Source: Icerya purchasi (lineage: Eukaryota; Arthropoda; Insecta; Hemiptera; Monophlebidae). From it: DNA of 64,000 nucleotides. Below are positions 10,334 to 21,835 of this stretch, in pieces; within the stretch, counting starts at the first letter, position 1; each line of letters starts with the position of its first letter. The notes beneath the pieces were generated by a model, which worked only from the letters and a program-made list of their open reading frames with translations, searched no databases and had not been told where the DNA came from. The position numbers and the translations under genes were made by a program. The stretch is taken from positions 513,938,815-514,002,814 of the forward strand of contig CM077115.1 of the NCBI GenBank assembly GCA_039619475.1. The letters run 5' to 3'.

Positions 10334-11916
10334 ATGAGCTCTTCTAGTGGGGGCCGCCCTGCGGCCTCCTCCAAAGATTCAAAATCCAACAAAGCGAACT
10401 TGTCGCTGAATCTAATGGAGGTTGACGCTGCCGGAAAGCGTAAGCCATCCAGCCCTCTTTCGCCAACAACGATTCTACCTAACAAGGATCTGCGGCTTTC
10501 GCAACCTGACTTGCCCAACCTCTCTAATACAAATAATAACAGCTGCGCGATTAAAGCAGTCGAAAACTTTAATATCGCTAGTAGTAGTAATAATAACAAT
10601 AATAATAATAATAATACCAACAACAATAACAATAATAATAATAATAATGATAATAGTAATAAAAACATCAACAACAACAACATTTTATTCACCAATAATA
10701 ACAATAATAATAGTAAATATTTTATTAATGTTTTTCCTTCCGATCATCCTGGTCCCTTTAAAGTTTTTGTCGAAAACTCCACCCTAGACGAGAACATCGG
10801 GAATTTGCACCCGTTGGCTCTGGCTAGGCTCATTTGTAAAATTTCAACTTCCTTTTCGGACATCATTCCCCGGGGCAGGGGGCGTATCTCGGTTATGTTT
10901 CCCTCTGCTTCTGCGGCGAATGAGTTTCTGATCAATTCTTCATTTTTTCAGTCCAACAATATTACCGCGTATATCCCCACCAAGTATGGGCATTATCTCT
11001 GGAATCTTTCCTTCCTTTTCCGAAGACGAAATTAAAGAGGGGCTTGTTTCCTCTATCCCCGTAGTTGCAGTTCGTCGTATCTTTCGCTCTTCTGATGGAA
11101 AAAAAATTCCCACCAGGAGTGTCGAACTTAAATTCGCTAAGTCGTTCCTTCCGGAGTTTGTAACGATTTACAAACTCCGTTTTCCCGTTTCCCCCAGTGT
11201 CCGTTCCCCCACTCAGTGCTCTAAATGCTTCCTTTTTGGACATATTGCGCGCCATTGTCGTAGCTCTCATCCCGTTTGCTCACACTGTGCTTCCAGACAT
11301 CCCTCTTCGGAATGTCCCAACCTCCAGGAGCCTCCTATTTGTCGCAACTGCAAAGGTTGCCATAGCTCGTCCGATCGTGTCTGCCCGGAGTGGCTTAGAC
11401 AGAAGGATATTAAAAGAATCATGGCGTTAGAAAACATATCGTTTCAAGAAGCAGCCAAACATAAATCCTCTAGTGTCGTTTCCCAAGCCTTTTCCTATGC
11501 CAATTGTGCCGCAGCCCTTTCTTCCTCTCAAGCCTCTTCTTCTAAAACTAATAAATTGTCTTCTCCTCCTCGTCCTAAATCTCCCACTTTTCATAAATCT
11601 CCTAAATCGAAACCGCATTCCAAGCCTCTTCCTCACTTTCCCACCGTCCCCTCCCTCTACACCTGTTCACCATCTGTTGGTTGGGCCTTGAATCGTGAAG
11701 ATTCCCCTCTTCTGAATTCTTCGCTGCCTTCCAGCAACTTTCTAGCTCCTCGCAGCCTGCTTCCTAATTCCCCTCCCCCCTAATTACTCCCCATTTAATG
11801 TCACTAATCTTTCCACTGCAATCATGGAACTCCTCGCTTCTCATAACATAGCCGCCTCCTCTTCTTTCCTTGACAATCTTTCTTCTTTCTTATCCAATTA
11901 CGTCCATTCCTCGTAA
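10334..11916 (+). pseudogene. LINE ORF1 (gag-like RNA-binding protein), two frameshifts
   Basis: It starts at ATG 10334, about 270 bp into the element. The order is: a Ser/Pro-rich N-terminus; a long Asn tract coded by AAT/AAC repeats (10580-10720); an RRM-like gag fold (about 10735-11190, FKVFVENS to YIPT); then three zinc knuckles, CSKCFLFGHIARHC, CSHCASRHPSSEC and CRNCKGCHSSSDRVC (about 11216-11385); then a Ser/Pro/Lys-rich tail ending at the TAA at 11914-11916. One indel near 10985 shifts frame 2 to frame 3, and a second in the C run near 11775 shifts to frame 1. The protein binds the element RNA during retrotransposition. Apart from these two indels it looks intact. Confidence 0.88.
10578..10722 (+). 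repeat. AAT/AAC microsatellite coding poly-asparagine
   Basis: An imperfect trinucleotide array of AAT and AAC, with occasional ACC, GAT, AGT and AAA codons, encodes a run dominated by Asn inside ORF1. It stays in frame, so the tract varies in length without destroying the protein. Confidence 0.9.
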
Positions 11917-12365
11917 GGCATATTTTTGCCTTCTCCTTGTCTTTATCTCCCTCCCCCTTTTTCTCCCTGTTAGCCAAGGATAACGCCTTACTTACGCTTC
12001 AGGAACACTAGACATGCTTCTGTGCTCGTGTCGTTTAATTTGTTCATATTCAGGTATAATTGTCCCTTTAGGGGAGGAGACCTATAAACTGGTGGTCTGC
12101 CATGTTCATGCAGGTACTCCTCTCTGCGCTTTGAATTATACCAGATTGATACGAATAGAAAAGGTCCGGCAAATTGGCCCGCATATTGTGGTGGGCAGGA
12201 CTTCTTTCGTCTTCAATTTCCTTGTTCTTTCTTTCTCCTCCTCAAGTTGGAAGTGCACCTATGTGCTCGCTTCTTATTTACTAACCTTTCTTTCTTCTTT
12301 TATAGCTACTCTCGTCCATCCTTTCATTTTCTATCCTATTCTAATTCTCTTGTATCCTAGATAGC
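11917..12365 (+). other. Inter-ORF spacer of the LINE
   Basis: About 450 bp between the gag stop and the ORF2 start, pyrimidine-rich. A 116-codon open frame (12014-12364) spans most of it but shows no family similarity and is probably a consequence of the T/C-rich composition. Confidence 0.5.
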
Positions 12366-15300
12366 ATGTCGCGTGCTCATGCTTTGAACATCCTGCAGTG
12401 GAACTGCCGTAGCTTACAAGCTAACAAATTAAGTTTAGAGGGTTTATTAGACCTCTATAATATCCATGTGGCGTTGTTATCCGAAACTTGGCTCAAATCC
12501 TCCTCGTCTCTACATTTTAAATGCTATTCTTTAGTTCGGTCAGATCGTGTGGATGGTTACGGTGGCGTCGCCATTCTCATTAGATACGATCTATCCTACC
12601 TATCGCACGATATCCCTTGTCTTCCCCCTCCCTATCCCAATCTTCCTAACATGGTTCACATTTCTCTTTTGAATCTTCTTCCGCATCCTTTACATATTGC
12701 TTGCGTTTATAACCCTCCTAACTCCAGCCTCTCTAATCTTCCTCTTATCCCATTTCTTTCATCTTGTCTGGTCCATTCATCATTGGAGGCGACTGGAATT
12801 CTCACTCTCCTCTTTGGGGCTGCGCTGGGAATAATCCTAATGGTTCGATTCTTGAAAATCTTATCTTGGATCATGATCTTTTTCTACTTAATGATCGCCT
12901 CTTCAAGCAACCTTCTTCCTCTAGTTCAGTTGATCTCTCCTTTTCCTCTCCCAACCTTGGTCTCTTATGCTTCTGGAGGACTCTCGACGGCACTTTTGGC
13001 AGCGATCATGTCCCCATTCTGCTCACTCTTAATGGCGTGCTCCCTCCCAAGTCTTTCAAGCCCCTTCAATCTCCCCGTTGGCTTCTTTCTAAAACTGATT
13101 GGGCTAAATTTCGTTCCTTGGTGGATTCCTCTCTTCCTTCTTTTTCTGATATTCCTAATCCATTCTTCAGTTACGATTTTTTCACTCAAACGCTAAATTC
13201 TGCTCTCTCCGCATCTTCTCCTCCTATTACCAGCACGCGCAGTCGCTCTTCTTCGTATGCCTCCTCACTCTGGTGGAACGAAGAGTGTAAAGCAGCGTTC
13301 CAAAAAAGTTCTGATAAATTTAAAGCCTTCCGCTCTCATTCCTCTACGTCCAACTTCCTAGCCCACAAAGAAGCTAACGCAAAAGATCGTTTTATCCTTA
13401 AGTCTGCCAAAAATAATTCTTGGAAGTCTTTCTGTTCCTCCTTCTCAAGAGATACGACCTTCTCCCAGATCTGGAAAGTGGCTAAGGCGTTTAGATCACC
13501 CTTTTCTGAGCGCCCTCGCCACTCCCACCCTTCCAAATCCCAGCTGGAGTCCTTCTTGGATTCTATAGCTCCCGCCTATGTCCCCTCTTTTGAAAAAACT
13601 GCTCTTCCTTCTCTTCCTGTAGACTCTGAGCCTCACTTCCTGTCTTCTCCTTTCCGTTACGAGGAGCTTGCATCCATTCTTAATAAATCCACCTTGTCTG
13701 CTTCTGGCCGGGACGGTTTCTCGTTCCTTATTCTTAAAAATCTCTCTCCTGCTGCGCTGCTTTTCCTTCTCCATATATTTAATTCTTTTCTCCTTTCTGG
13801 CTCTACCCCAAAATCCTGGAACGACTTTATTGTCTTTCCTATTCCTAAAAGAAATCAGTGTTCTTTCCGTCCCATTTCCCTGGCTTCCTGCCTGCGTAAA
13901 CTCTTTGAAGGTTTGATCAACAATCGCCTCGTGTGGTGGCTGGAGCACAATAATCTATTCCCTCCTAATATGTTTGGTTTTCGCCCCCGGCTTGGGCCGG
14001 TTGACTGCATTAGTTATTTCCTTTCAGTTGTCTATAAGTCTTTCCTAACAAAAAAATTCACCATTGCCTCCTTTGTGGACGTCTCTTCTGCCTTTGATAA
14101 TGTGCATCTTCCCGCTTTGGGTTCCAAACTTTTTTCTCTTAACCTCCCTCCCGTCGTCGTCATTCTCATACTCAACCTCTTCCAGAACAGAACTCTCTTT
14201 ATTTCTTCTCCTTCCCTTTCCTCCTCCAGATGCGTTTATCGTGGGGTCCCACAGGGTTCCTGTCTGAGTCCTACACTTTTTAATATCTACTCTTTTGATA
14301 TCGCTTCTCTTCCTATTTATTCTTCCTCCCTCCTCTTCGCTGACGACATTTTGGTCTATTCCACCTGTGACAATCTGTCCGTCGCTATTGATGAGTTGAA
14401 TAATTCCCTGTCTATTCTTAATAATTCCCTTTCTCGTCTTCACCTCTCTCTTTCTCCTACTAAGTCGTCTTGTATCATTTTTTCTCTCCGACCCTTTAAC
14501 CGAGCTCTATCTCGCATCACTGTATCTATTCCCGTTGTAAATTCCATATGCTATCTTGGCCTTTTTTTAAATAGCCGCCTCACATTCCATGAGCATATTA
14601 ATTTTCTCTATAAATCCTGTCTTAAAAGACTTAATCTCCTTAAATCTCTCTCTCCCCTCAGATGGGAAGGCGATCCGTTTATCCTTCTAATTCTCTTCAA
14701 AGCCATCATCCGGTCCAAGCTCGACTATTGTTCCTTTATCTACGGTAATTCCTCCAAGTCTCTCCTCACTAAACTTGATGCGATCCAGAACTCTTGCCTC
14801 CGTTTGTGCATTGGAGCCTTGAAATCCTCCTCCATTCCCGCAGTTCTATCAGAGTCGGTCACCCAACCACTGTTTATTCGCCGTTCTCAGCTTGGGTATC
14901 GCTTCTTAATTAAACGGCTTCCCATCTCCTCGTCCAAACTTATTTCCTCCTATCTATATATCAAAAACTGCTGGCGTTTTTCTCCTCATAAAATCCCAAT
15001 CCTGTCGCTCATTGCTAACCGTCTTTCTAATTTTTCTCCTGTTGTCCTTTAGTACAACACTCTCCCGTACTTCTTTCATGACTTCAATAGCCTATGGCAG
15101 CCTATCAAATTTTCCTCTCTCCCACTTCGAGCCAATTCCTCCTCTCACAGTGCAGTCAACAATGAATTTCTTCATTTGTTGAATTCCTCTTTTCCTGTTC
15201 AGTATTGATCTTTACTGATGGTTCCAAGAGCGAGGACAGCGTGGGTGGTGCGTTTACTGCTCCGTCGCTTCGACATTCTGAGTCCTTCCGGCTTCCTTCC

Positions 15301-16053
15301 TTCTGCTCTATTTTTTCTGCCGAGTCGATCGCCATCCTCCAGGCTATCTCTTATATTTTCTCTTTAAGCGATCTTTCCCAATTCCTCATTATTTCGGACT
15401 CTAAGGGCGTCCTTCAAGCCATATCCTCTCCTCCTTCACATTCCTCTGATAATATTATTCTCTCAATTCGTTCTCTTACCTCCACTTTGCAGTCATCCCG
15501 TTCTATTCTCATTGATTTTTTGTGGGTCCCCAGTCATTCCGGAATTGATGGCAACGATGCAGCCGATTCTTTGGCTCGTTCTGCTGGTCGCCTTAATTCA
15601 TTCCTCAACCATTTCCCTTCTTCAGATATCCTTTCCTTATCCACCACTAATCACACCAGACTTTGGCAGGATATTTATCCCTCCCTATTTTCTAATCGTC
15701 ATTCTCATTACCGTTTCATTCAGCCAATTCCTCGTTCCCTGTCTTGGTTCCATTCTATTCCTCTCAGTCGTCGCTCTTCTATTGTCTCCCTAATTCGTCC
15801 CCGGGTCAATCATTCTCTCCTCCCTTCCTCTCGCTTTCGGTTTGCTTTATCGCCTTCTCCTGATTGTTTTCTCCACGATTGTGATCCTCCTCGTACATGT
15901 GATGCTAATCACATTTTCTTTGAGTGTCCTGCTCTCCGTAACGAGCGCTACCTTTTATACAGTCAGCTCCTGTCATTAGGTCTCCCTACTCCCTATAACT
16001 CTTCCTTTATCCTCTCCTATCCTTCAGCTTTTGTGGTGTCCGCACTGCTGTGA
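12366..16053 (+). pseudogene. LINE ORF2: endonuclease, reverse transcriptase, RNase H
   Basis: ATG 12366 opens the apurinic-type endonuclease (LNILQWNCRSLQANK, LLSETWL, GGVAILI). A frameshift near 12770 moves to the frame carrying GGDWNSHSPLWG and GSDHVPILLTL. The reverse transcriptase follows, with FRPISLASCLRKLFEGLI, MFGFRPR, FVDVSSAFDNVHL, GVPQGSCLSPTLFNIY and the catalytic FADD box at 14336-14347. A TAG at 15050-15052 and a frameshift near 15200 separate RNase H (FTDGSKSE, AESIAIL, SDSKGVL, HSGIDGNDAADSLA), which keeps all its acidic residues. The end carries a C/H-rich motif (CDANHIFFEC). The protein nicks target DNA and copies element RNA into it. Two frameshifts and one stop disable this copy. 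Confidence 0.92.
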
Positions 16054-16130
16054 ACCGCTTAGTTATTTAATTTATTAGCTTAGTTTTCTTGTTGTTGGGT
16101 CAATGCAAAAAAAAAAAAAAAGAGAACGGT

Positions 16131-16190
16131 CGGGACTCGAAGAAGAAGATAATTTTTGTAGTTATTGGGTCAAAGCCGCTGGCGCGCCTA
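16131..16190 (+). mobile_element. 3' tail of the older LINE interrupted at 10064-16121
   Basis: Contains ttgggtcaaagccgctggcg, matching in reverse complement the 3' tail of the related fragment at 49690-49730 and partly the 3' end of the complete element (gttgttgggtcaatgc). It continues the fragment at 9560-10054. Confidence 0.7.
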
Positions 16191-16194
16191 AGAA

Positions 16195-16470
16195 AAAATG
16201 TATAAAATAATATTAAATTCAACTTTTTAAACACTACGTCCAAAGCGCAGATAAATAATTTCGCTGAGATTGTATCGCCCTGTCTGACACTTCTTTTTAC
16301 CGGAATTTTCTCCATTTTATTCCATAGATTTATCTGCTTTGTAACAGAGCTATAGCAATTTTATTATGTGTATCTGTCATTGATTCAAATTAAGTCTAAT
16401 GAATTCAGTAATTCCCAGATCTCTACCGTATCAAACGCCTTCTCATAAAGATCACATTAAATCTGTCACA
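16195..16470 (-). pseudogene. Non-LTR reverse transcriptase palm fragment
   Basis: Minus-strand reading from about 16465 gives an EKAFDTVEIWELLNSL-like segment, and the open stretch 16315-16200 gives IPVKRSVRQGDTISAKLF. These correspond to the palm motif 'EKAFDSVE' and the 'RGVRQGDTISPKLF' motif of LINE reverse transcriptases outside the I superfamily (RTE- or CR1-like; clade not assigned). Stops and frameshifts occur between them. Confidence 0.65.
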
Positions 16471-17520
16471 AACCCGCCTCTATCATAATTAATGAAAACG
16501 GTTAACAATAGCGAAAAATGACGACAGGTGGTCTCTCGATCCACTCGTTCACGATAGTTGGTTAGACGTCCGTAATCGGACAGCACAGCTGAAGAGAGAG
16601 ACCTCCTAAATTCTTTATTACGTTCTAATATTTCCTTCTGTACCTATCTGAATACTTCCTTCCTTTCTTATACCAATGTCTAATAAAATTAAAATTGAAA
16701 ATTTTCAATTGGCTAATGACATAGAAAAAAGTAAAAATAAAAACAAAAAGAAATACAGAAAAAAATACACTATTTTAGCCGTAGAAAAGATGTAAATTTT
16801 ACTAGTAAACGAGTATGGATATAATTAATTGAATTTGTGGTTATTAAGAGTACATAATTACCATTTAAGATGAGTAAAAATATTTCAGGTCGAATAAATC
16901 AGGTAAGTGAAGTTTACATTCAGAATTATCTGTATCAACAGTAAGAGATTGAAGACTTATGCATATTAAAAAAATATGATTAATTAATATAAAACGAGAT
17001 GCGAAGATGTATATAATATTGAAAAATTAATTAAAACATAATACACTGATCGTAGATTTACAATTAAATGTTGTTGTGTGATCCTATGACGTCTACGATT
17101 CTTTCAGCAAAAGCAGAACGGAAAATGAAAAACTTACATTATATTAGCGATAGCAGAGATGTAAATTTTAGAAATATCACGAATGTGTGTAGCTTCTAAT
17201 GTTATAAATAGAAGTTCTTAATATGAATGAATAAATTACGTTGATGTATGTTTACCCCCGAAATATCTGTTACTGAAAGTAAGAAATCGAAAAGTTATAT
17301 ATATATTCAGTCATATTTTAATTAATCAATTGATTAAAAATGAGGCATCATAATCAATATTAGAAGTAATTCCGAAAATTATAAAAAATATTTATCAGCC
17401 GTACATTTGTAATTTATGCATCAATGTAAAACATGAGTAATGACCGTTTAACGTCTATGATTCATACTGTAAAGATGCAGAAAAATATTACGGCAAAGAT
17501 ATAAATGTTGTATGTGCAAA
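16471..17520. other. AT-rich region, nothing recognised
   Basis: About 1 kb of very AT-rich DNA with short open frames only. Two stretches, near 16780-16880 and 17140-17240, share wording such as 'agatgtaaattttac/gaa', hinting at an old imperfect duplication, but the match is weak. Confidence 0.35.
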
Positions 17521-17546
17521 TCTGAATGTAAAAACATCGTGAATAT

Positions 17547-18345
17547 ATGAGTTCTAATATGCGTGATATCACTCTTCTATATAATATATATGGAAAATGG
17601 ATCATTTATCGGGCGCCCGATGGCTGGAAGAGAGGATTTGAAATTGATGGCAAAAAAGTTTGCAATCTGCAGTATGCAGACGACACAGTCTTAATAGCTT
17701 CCTCATACAAGAAAATAAATGAACTGTTGGAAAGAATTGAAAAAATAAGCGCGGAAAATGGTCTCTCCTTGAAGAGACAGAAAATTCAAATCCTAATTGT
17801 GGATATACGTAATAAACTACCGCCACTAACCCGGTCAAATGCATTCTGCGAGATCGAAGTGAAAGATCAGCTGATCTATTTAGGCGCACTCATATGAACA
17901 CGGGAGGCTGTAACATGGAAATTAGGAGTAGATTAGCAAGAGCCCGGAAAGCAATGGTGTGCCTAACGCTTATATGGAAAGACAGGAACATCTAATAAAT
18001 CTGGAAGCCAAAAACAAAATCTAAGCTTATGAGATGTTCTGCTGGCGTCGCATGCTAAGGATTCCAAGGACAGAAATGTCCACAAACACGTCTATACTGA
18101 CCAGTCTGGTAGTCAAGGCACAAGAGAGGCTGTTACCAACAATCCATCGCCGCAAGAATCACTCGAAAAAATGATTATGCAGGTGCAGGTCTCCGGAAGG
18201 AGAGGCCGTGACCAACCTCTGAATAGATGTATAGATCAACTTCCGGAAATAACAGGAAAAAGACTGGAAGAATGCTTGCGAGCAACGGCAGACCGCGACA
18301 AACGGCATAATTGCATTTGGTCAGTGTAACATGGATGATTCACGA
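17547..18345 (+). pseudogene. Non-LTR reverse transcriptase C-terminal half ('family C')
   Basis: The open frame 17547-17897 holds GFEIDGKKVCNLQYADDTVLIASS, with the YADD catalytic box intact, and then the helix with KISAENGLSLKRQK. Downstream, through frameshifts, come the ARKAMVCLTLIWKDR segment and the tail resembling 'GRVSGRRGRGRPLNRWIDQL', then EITGKRLEECLRATADRDK. That order is typical of insect LINE C-termini with a FEMWCWRR-type block, of which a better example lies at 41889-42586. The N-terminal half is absent. Inactive. Confidence 0.75.
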
Positions 18346-19439
18346 CGCTTGGAATCAAGCAACACGACGGAAGAAGAATAATGCAATCGAGGAAAATAAT
18401 TCTGATAAAAATAACAGTTGAAAATATTAATAACACGATTAATCGATAATTAAAAAATTAAAATTCTGTGGCCCTAGTGTCCTTGGCGGACTTCAGAATG
18501 TAGCAGAGCGTCTAGTTTGAACGATTAATAGTGCATAATAGATCATCGCACGAAGATATGTAAGAGAAACGGATGCGTACTATACAAGTAGACTTGCAGA
18601 GTAGTACACACTGGGCCACGGGAGAATTAATGAGTTGTACATAACTATGAATAAGAACATACCGTTATTTTATCATCGACGACATCTTTGAAATTCCTGG
18701 AATTAACATAATGCGAAGAAGAAGAAATAATGAATGTGATTGATGCACGGTAACTTAATGTCGGAATCAGCTCATATAGAAAAAAATGGGTGGGTGTTTT
18801 CAGTGTCGCATAATGCATGAGACGCATAAGTGATCTTGAAGGAACATGACCCTTGCAAAAAATGAGTTACAACAACGTAGTATTCATCAGCAGAGGATGG
18901 AATGGGACGAACATTTCTCAGAAATGCTGCGATTAGCGGTTAAGACGATGCAGTATAGATTGAAAAAGGAACAGTGGTTCGGCTTACTCGAAGGACTACA
19001 TTACAGATGAACAACAACACAACAGCATTACCAATGAACAACACAACGTCAAGAGTTCAGGAGAATTAAAGATTCAGAAACGATTTTGGATAATCTAACT
19101 CTACGTGTGCTGTAAATGGTAATTCCACATTACCTTATGAATGGCAAACAAACAAGTTCCGTTCGAGCAAGTCTTTTCAGCGCGGTACGAATATGACCAT
19201 TTAAATCTATTTTTAGAATAAAAATATTCACTTTGTTTATTATTCAAAAAAAATTTTCCATTTACATTATCCAAAAAAGTTGCAAAGCGATCATTGACAC
19301 ATTAAACCTCCGATAGTAAATACCCTATAAAAATTCTTTATCTTCAATGTTGAATTTAATATCATTGTGCCGCCTGAGGCTATGAAGGGCATGTGCAACC
19401 TAAAAACGTCCAAAAACTACTGCACTTGCCATAAAAATT
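18346..19439. other. Unassigned region with one small ORF
   Basis: About 1.1 kb. It holds a 54-codon ORF at 18846-19010 (MTLAKNELQQRSI, later MEWDEHFSEMLRLAVK), charged and helical in appearance and not recognised. It could be an unknown transposon fragment. Nothing else stands out. Confidence 0.3.
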
Positions 19440-20773
19440 AACTCACCCCAATTCCAGCCATTTTGGCAGAGTCGGGATTCCTTCTTCTTTTCATTCGAAG
19501 ACTCTTATTAGGTGAAAGATTTCTGATTAAACGCCTTCCCTTTAGTAATTCTAAACTCCTAAGTTCCTATCAATTTATTTCCGATAACTGACGCTTCTCC
19601 TCTTGCAAAATTCCTCTATTATCCTCGATCTCTTCTCGGTTTATACTCTTCTTGCCTTTTGTTCTCCCTTTCATCAAACCACCTTACTTCACCTATAATT
19701 TTTTTGAATTCAAGCATTCTCCGAAGTTATTTGTTCTCCCCTCGGACATAAAATCTCTTCCTCATCCTGCCGTTCAATACGAATTCAATCACGTGTTATC
19801 CTTATACTTTCTTTCCCATACAATTATCTACACGGATGGTTCGAAGTCTGATGTTGGCGTTGGAGCTGCGTTCATTATACCCGCGTTTACCTATTCCGAA
19901 TTCTTTCGGTTGCCCTCCTTTTCCTCTATTTTTCTTGCCGAATCCATGGCTATCCCGCAGGCAGTCCTTTTCATATCCTCGACAAATAACATCTCTAGAT
20001 TCCTCCCATCCTCGGACTCGAAAAGTGTTTTATTGGCTATCTCCTCTCCTTTTCCTACTCATGTCACTGAACCCATTATTCTCCAAATTCGCTTCTTAAT
20101 TTCTAATTTATTTGCATCCCGCTCTGTTGTAATTGATCTACTATGGATTCCTGGTCATTGCGGAATTCCTGGCAACGAGTTAGTTGACTCGTTGGCACGT
20201 TCGACGGCGACCAATGGTCTATTCATTAGTAAATTTCCTGCTCAAACTCTCTACTGCCTTTCTTATCGTTCCCACCACGATTTCTGGACCGGATTCTATC
20301 CTTCATTCTTTACCAATCCTCGATCTTTTTACCTTTCTGTTCAACTCTTCCCTTCCTCTCTTCCTTGGTTTAATAATTTCCCCTACCTTAGCCGTTCGAC
20401 TATTTCCTCTATAGTTCGCCTGCGGTTCAATCATAGTTTGCTTCCGGCTTCTCTTTTCCGTTTTTCTATTGTTCAATCTCCTTTGTGTCCTTATGACCCT
20501 CCAGAGCACAATTATACCTGTGATGCGAATCACATTTTGTTCGAATGCATCTTTATTTCCTCCGAACGTTCTACTTTGTATTCTAGTCTTCTGCGTCTTG
20601 GCCTTCCTACTCCTTATAGTGTCCACTCCATTCTTGCATTCCCTTATCTCAATATAGTTCCTTTGTTGGCCTTCTTTATCTCTTCAATAATCTTTTCCTT
20701 ATTTAATGTACAATTCTTTGCGTTCGGTAAGTTTCACTGTTGACGTGCCAAAAAAAAAAAAAAAAAACTCACC
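19440..20773 (+). mobile_element. 5'-truncated I-superfamily LINE with target duplication
   Basis: AACTCACC at 19440-19447 recurs right after the A run at 20766-20773. The copy (19448-20765) starts inside the end of the reverse transcriptase (PAILAESG, then ERFLIKRLPFSNSKLLSSY) and runs through RNase H to the terminal C/H region and poly(A). It is a sister family of the element at 10064-16121, sharing its C/T-rich sense strand and protein layout. Confidence 0.88.
19652..20743 (+). pseudogene. RNase H and C-terminal region of the truncated LINE
   Basis: An open frame of 363 codons without stops. RNase H motifs are YTDGSKSDVG, AESMAIPQA, SDSKSVLLAI and HCGIPGNELVDSLARS, so the acidic catalytic residues are kept. 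The C-terminus has the CDANHILFEC motif shared with the complete element. The apparent start is arbitrary because the reading continues upstream into a broken reverse-transcriptase end. No promoter or own start is expected, so it is a dead-on-arrival fragment despite being open. Confidence 0.85.
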
Positions 20774-21349
20774 ACTGAGAGAAAAAAACGAGATAGTCAG
20801 CAGTTTAAAAAATAATTTCAAGATTGCTTACGAGGAAAATAAATAAATTTGCCAGATGCGTTTCCACGTACGTAGGTCAATAGTTGCGGGTTTATTTGTT
20901 CAAGTCGCCTCATTATAGTATTATAAATTAAAATTTTTATGTAATACAATAAAACGATAGTTTTCGAACATGCCAAGTGTATACCATACGTTAATGTGGT
21001 ACGATATATAAAAACAACGTAATTAATTTATTTTGACTCGCGAATGAAATTAATTAACTAATTATTTCCAATGATAAAGATATTTACTTTCAATTCCACA
21101 CAAAACTGTCGAATAAGTTATGGAGAGATTATTTTTCAATTCGCAGTACTGTTAACGTGAAATGCCCATATTCATTGTAGTATTTTGTTTCTGTTAACTA
21201 TTACATTAATTAGGTAAAAATATTTATTATGATCTTCATAAATATTTTCGTAGTTTTTCTTTATGTTTTTACATATACTATGTTCATTTTTGTAATTTTA
21301 ATTGATTTATTTTCATCTTATTTTCAGGGATTCATATTATTTGTACGAC
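20774..21349. promoter_or_regulatory. Upstream region and possible 5' UTR of the S28 gene
   Basis: AT-rich sequence with no repeat recognised. A tttattttcag just before 21328 looks like a splice acceptor, so the coding exon may be preceded by a non-coding exon further upstream. No TATA box or initiator can be supported from sequence alone. Confidence 0.3.
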
Positions 21350-21538
21350 ATGAACAGAAACGCAGTCTTAGCGTTTTACTGTCATATTATTTTAAATTAC
21401 AATACAGTATTGTATGCGTTTAAAAGACACCATGAGACCGGTACTTCGTGTAATTCAGAATCTGAAACGTCGCCTTATAGGTGGTTCGATCAGTTACTCG
21501 ATCATTTTACACCGACCGATTCAACTTTATGGAAACAG
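21350..21538 (+). CDS. S28 serine carboxypeptidase, first coding exon
   Basis: ATG 21350 begins a 63-codon segment with a short basic N-terminus and a hydrophobic stretch (VLAFYCHIILNYNTVLYA) that would serve as a signal peptide. A spacer follows, then RWFDQLLDHFTPTD and WKQ, the opening of the mature domain in peptidase family S28 (prolylcarboxypeptidase, DPP7, PRSS16), which cleaves after proline in the lysosome or secreted compartments. The exon ends in phase 0 at a GT donor (AAACAG|GTTAAT). The next exon, 27.2 kb away, continues the protein in register. An upstream in-frame ATG at 21302 precedes a probable splice acceptor, so 21350 is preferred. Confidence 0.85.
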
Positions 21539-21835
21539 GTTAATAGCATAAGTCTTATCTTTCATTTGCAGGCAATAGAATAGTGTTATTACATTTATAT
21601 ATCTATTTTTACGCATTTCATAACATTTAAGTTACCGGGATTACAGTGGTGTGCTTAACGTTGGGAGGGGTGGGAGTTTGAAATCTCTCTCCATTATGAC
21701 TTCCGAAAAAACTTGATTTAGAAAAATAGCGATATTTTTAAAAATAGTTTTCTAATGAAATTACAGGCATTATTATGATTTATTTTTTTTTGGTGTTTTT
21801 ACAATTTCATGTACAGGTTATAAAAATACCATATA

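Larger units (their letters stand above)
10064..16121 (+). mobile_element. Near-complete I-superfamily LINE (6.06 kb)
   Basis: The element is bounded by a perfect 9-bp duplication (10055-10063 and 16122-16130) and ends in a run of 15 A's. It has a 270-bp 5' leader, a gag-like ORF1, a spacer of about 450 bp, and an ORF2 with apurinic-type endonuclease, reverse transcriptase, RNase H and a terminal cysteine-histidine region. This domain order, with RNase H after the reverse transcriptase, marks the I superfamily (I, R1, LOA or Nimb-like; I cannot assign the clade). It has only a handful of frameshifts and one stop, so it inserted fairly recently. The sense strand is strikingly rich in C and T throughout. 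Confidence 0.93.

Noticed and set aside
10243..10704. 153-codon minus frame with a poly-leucine run
   Set aside because: Antisense of the AAT/AAC poly-Asn microsatellite in ORF1; leucine codons arise from the repeat.
12014..12364. 116-codon ORF in the LINE inter-ORF spacer
   Set aside because: No domain, and the T/C-rich composition makes stops rare; kept only as a note on the spacer.
13496..14443. Long minus-strand open frames opposite ORF2
   Set aside because: Lys/Arg/Glu-rich antisense shadows of a pyrimidine-rich coding strand.
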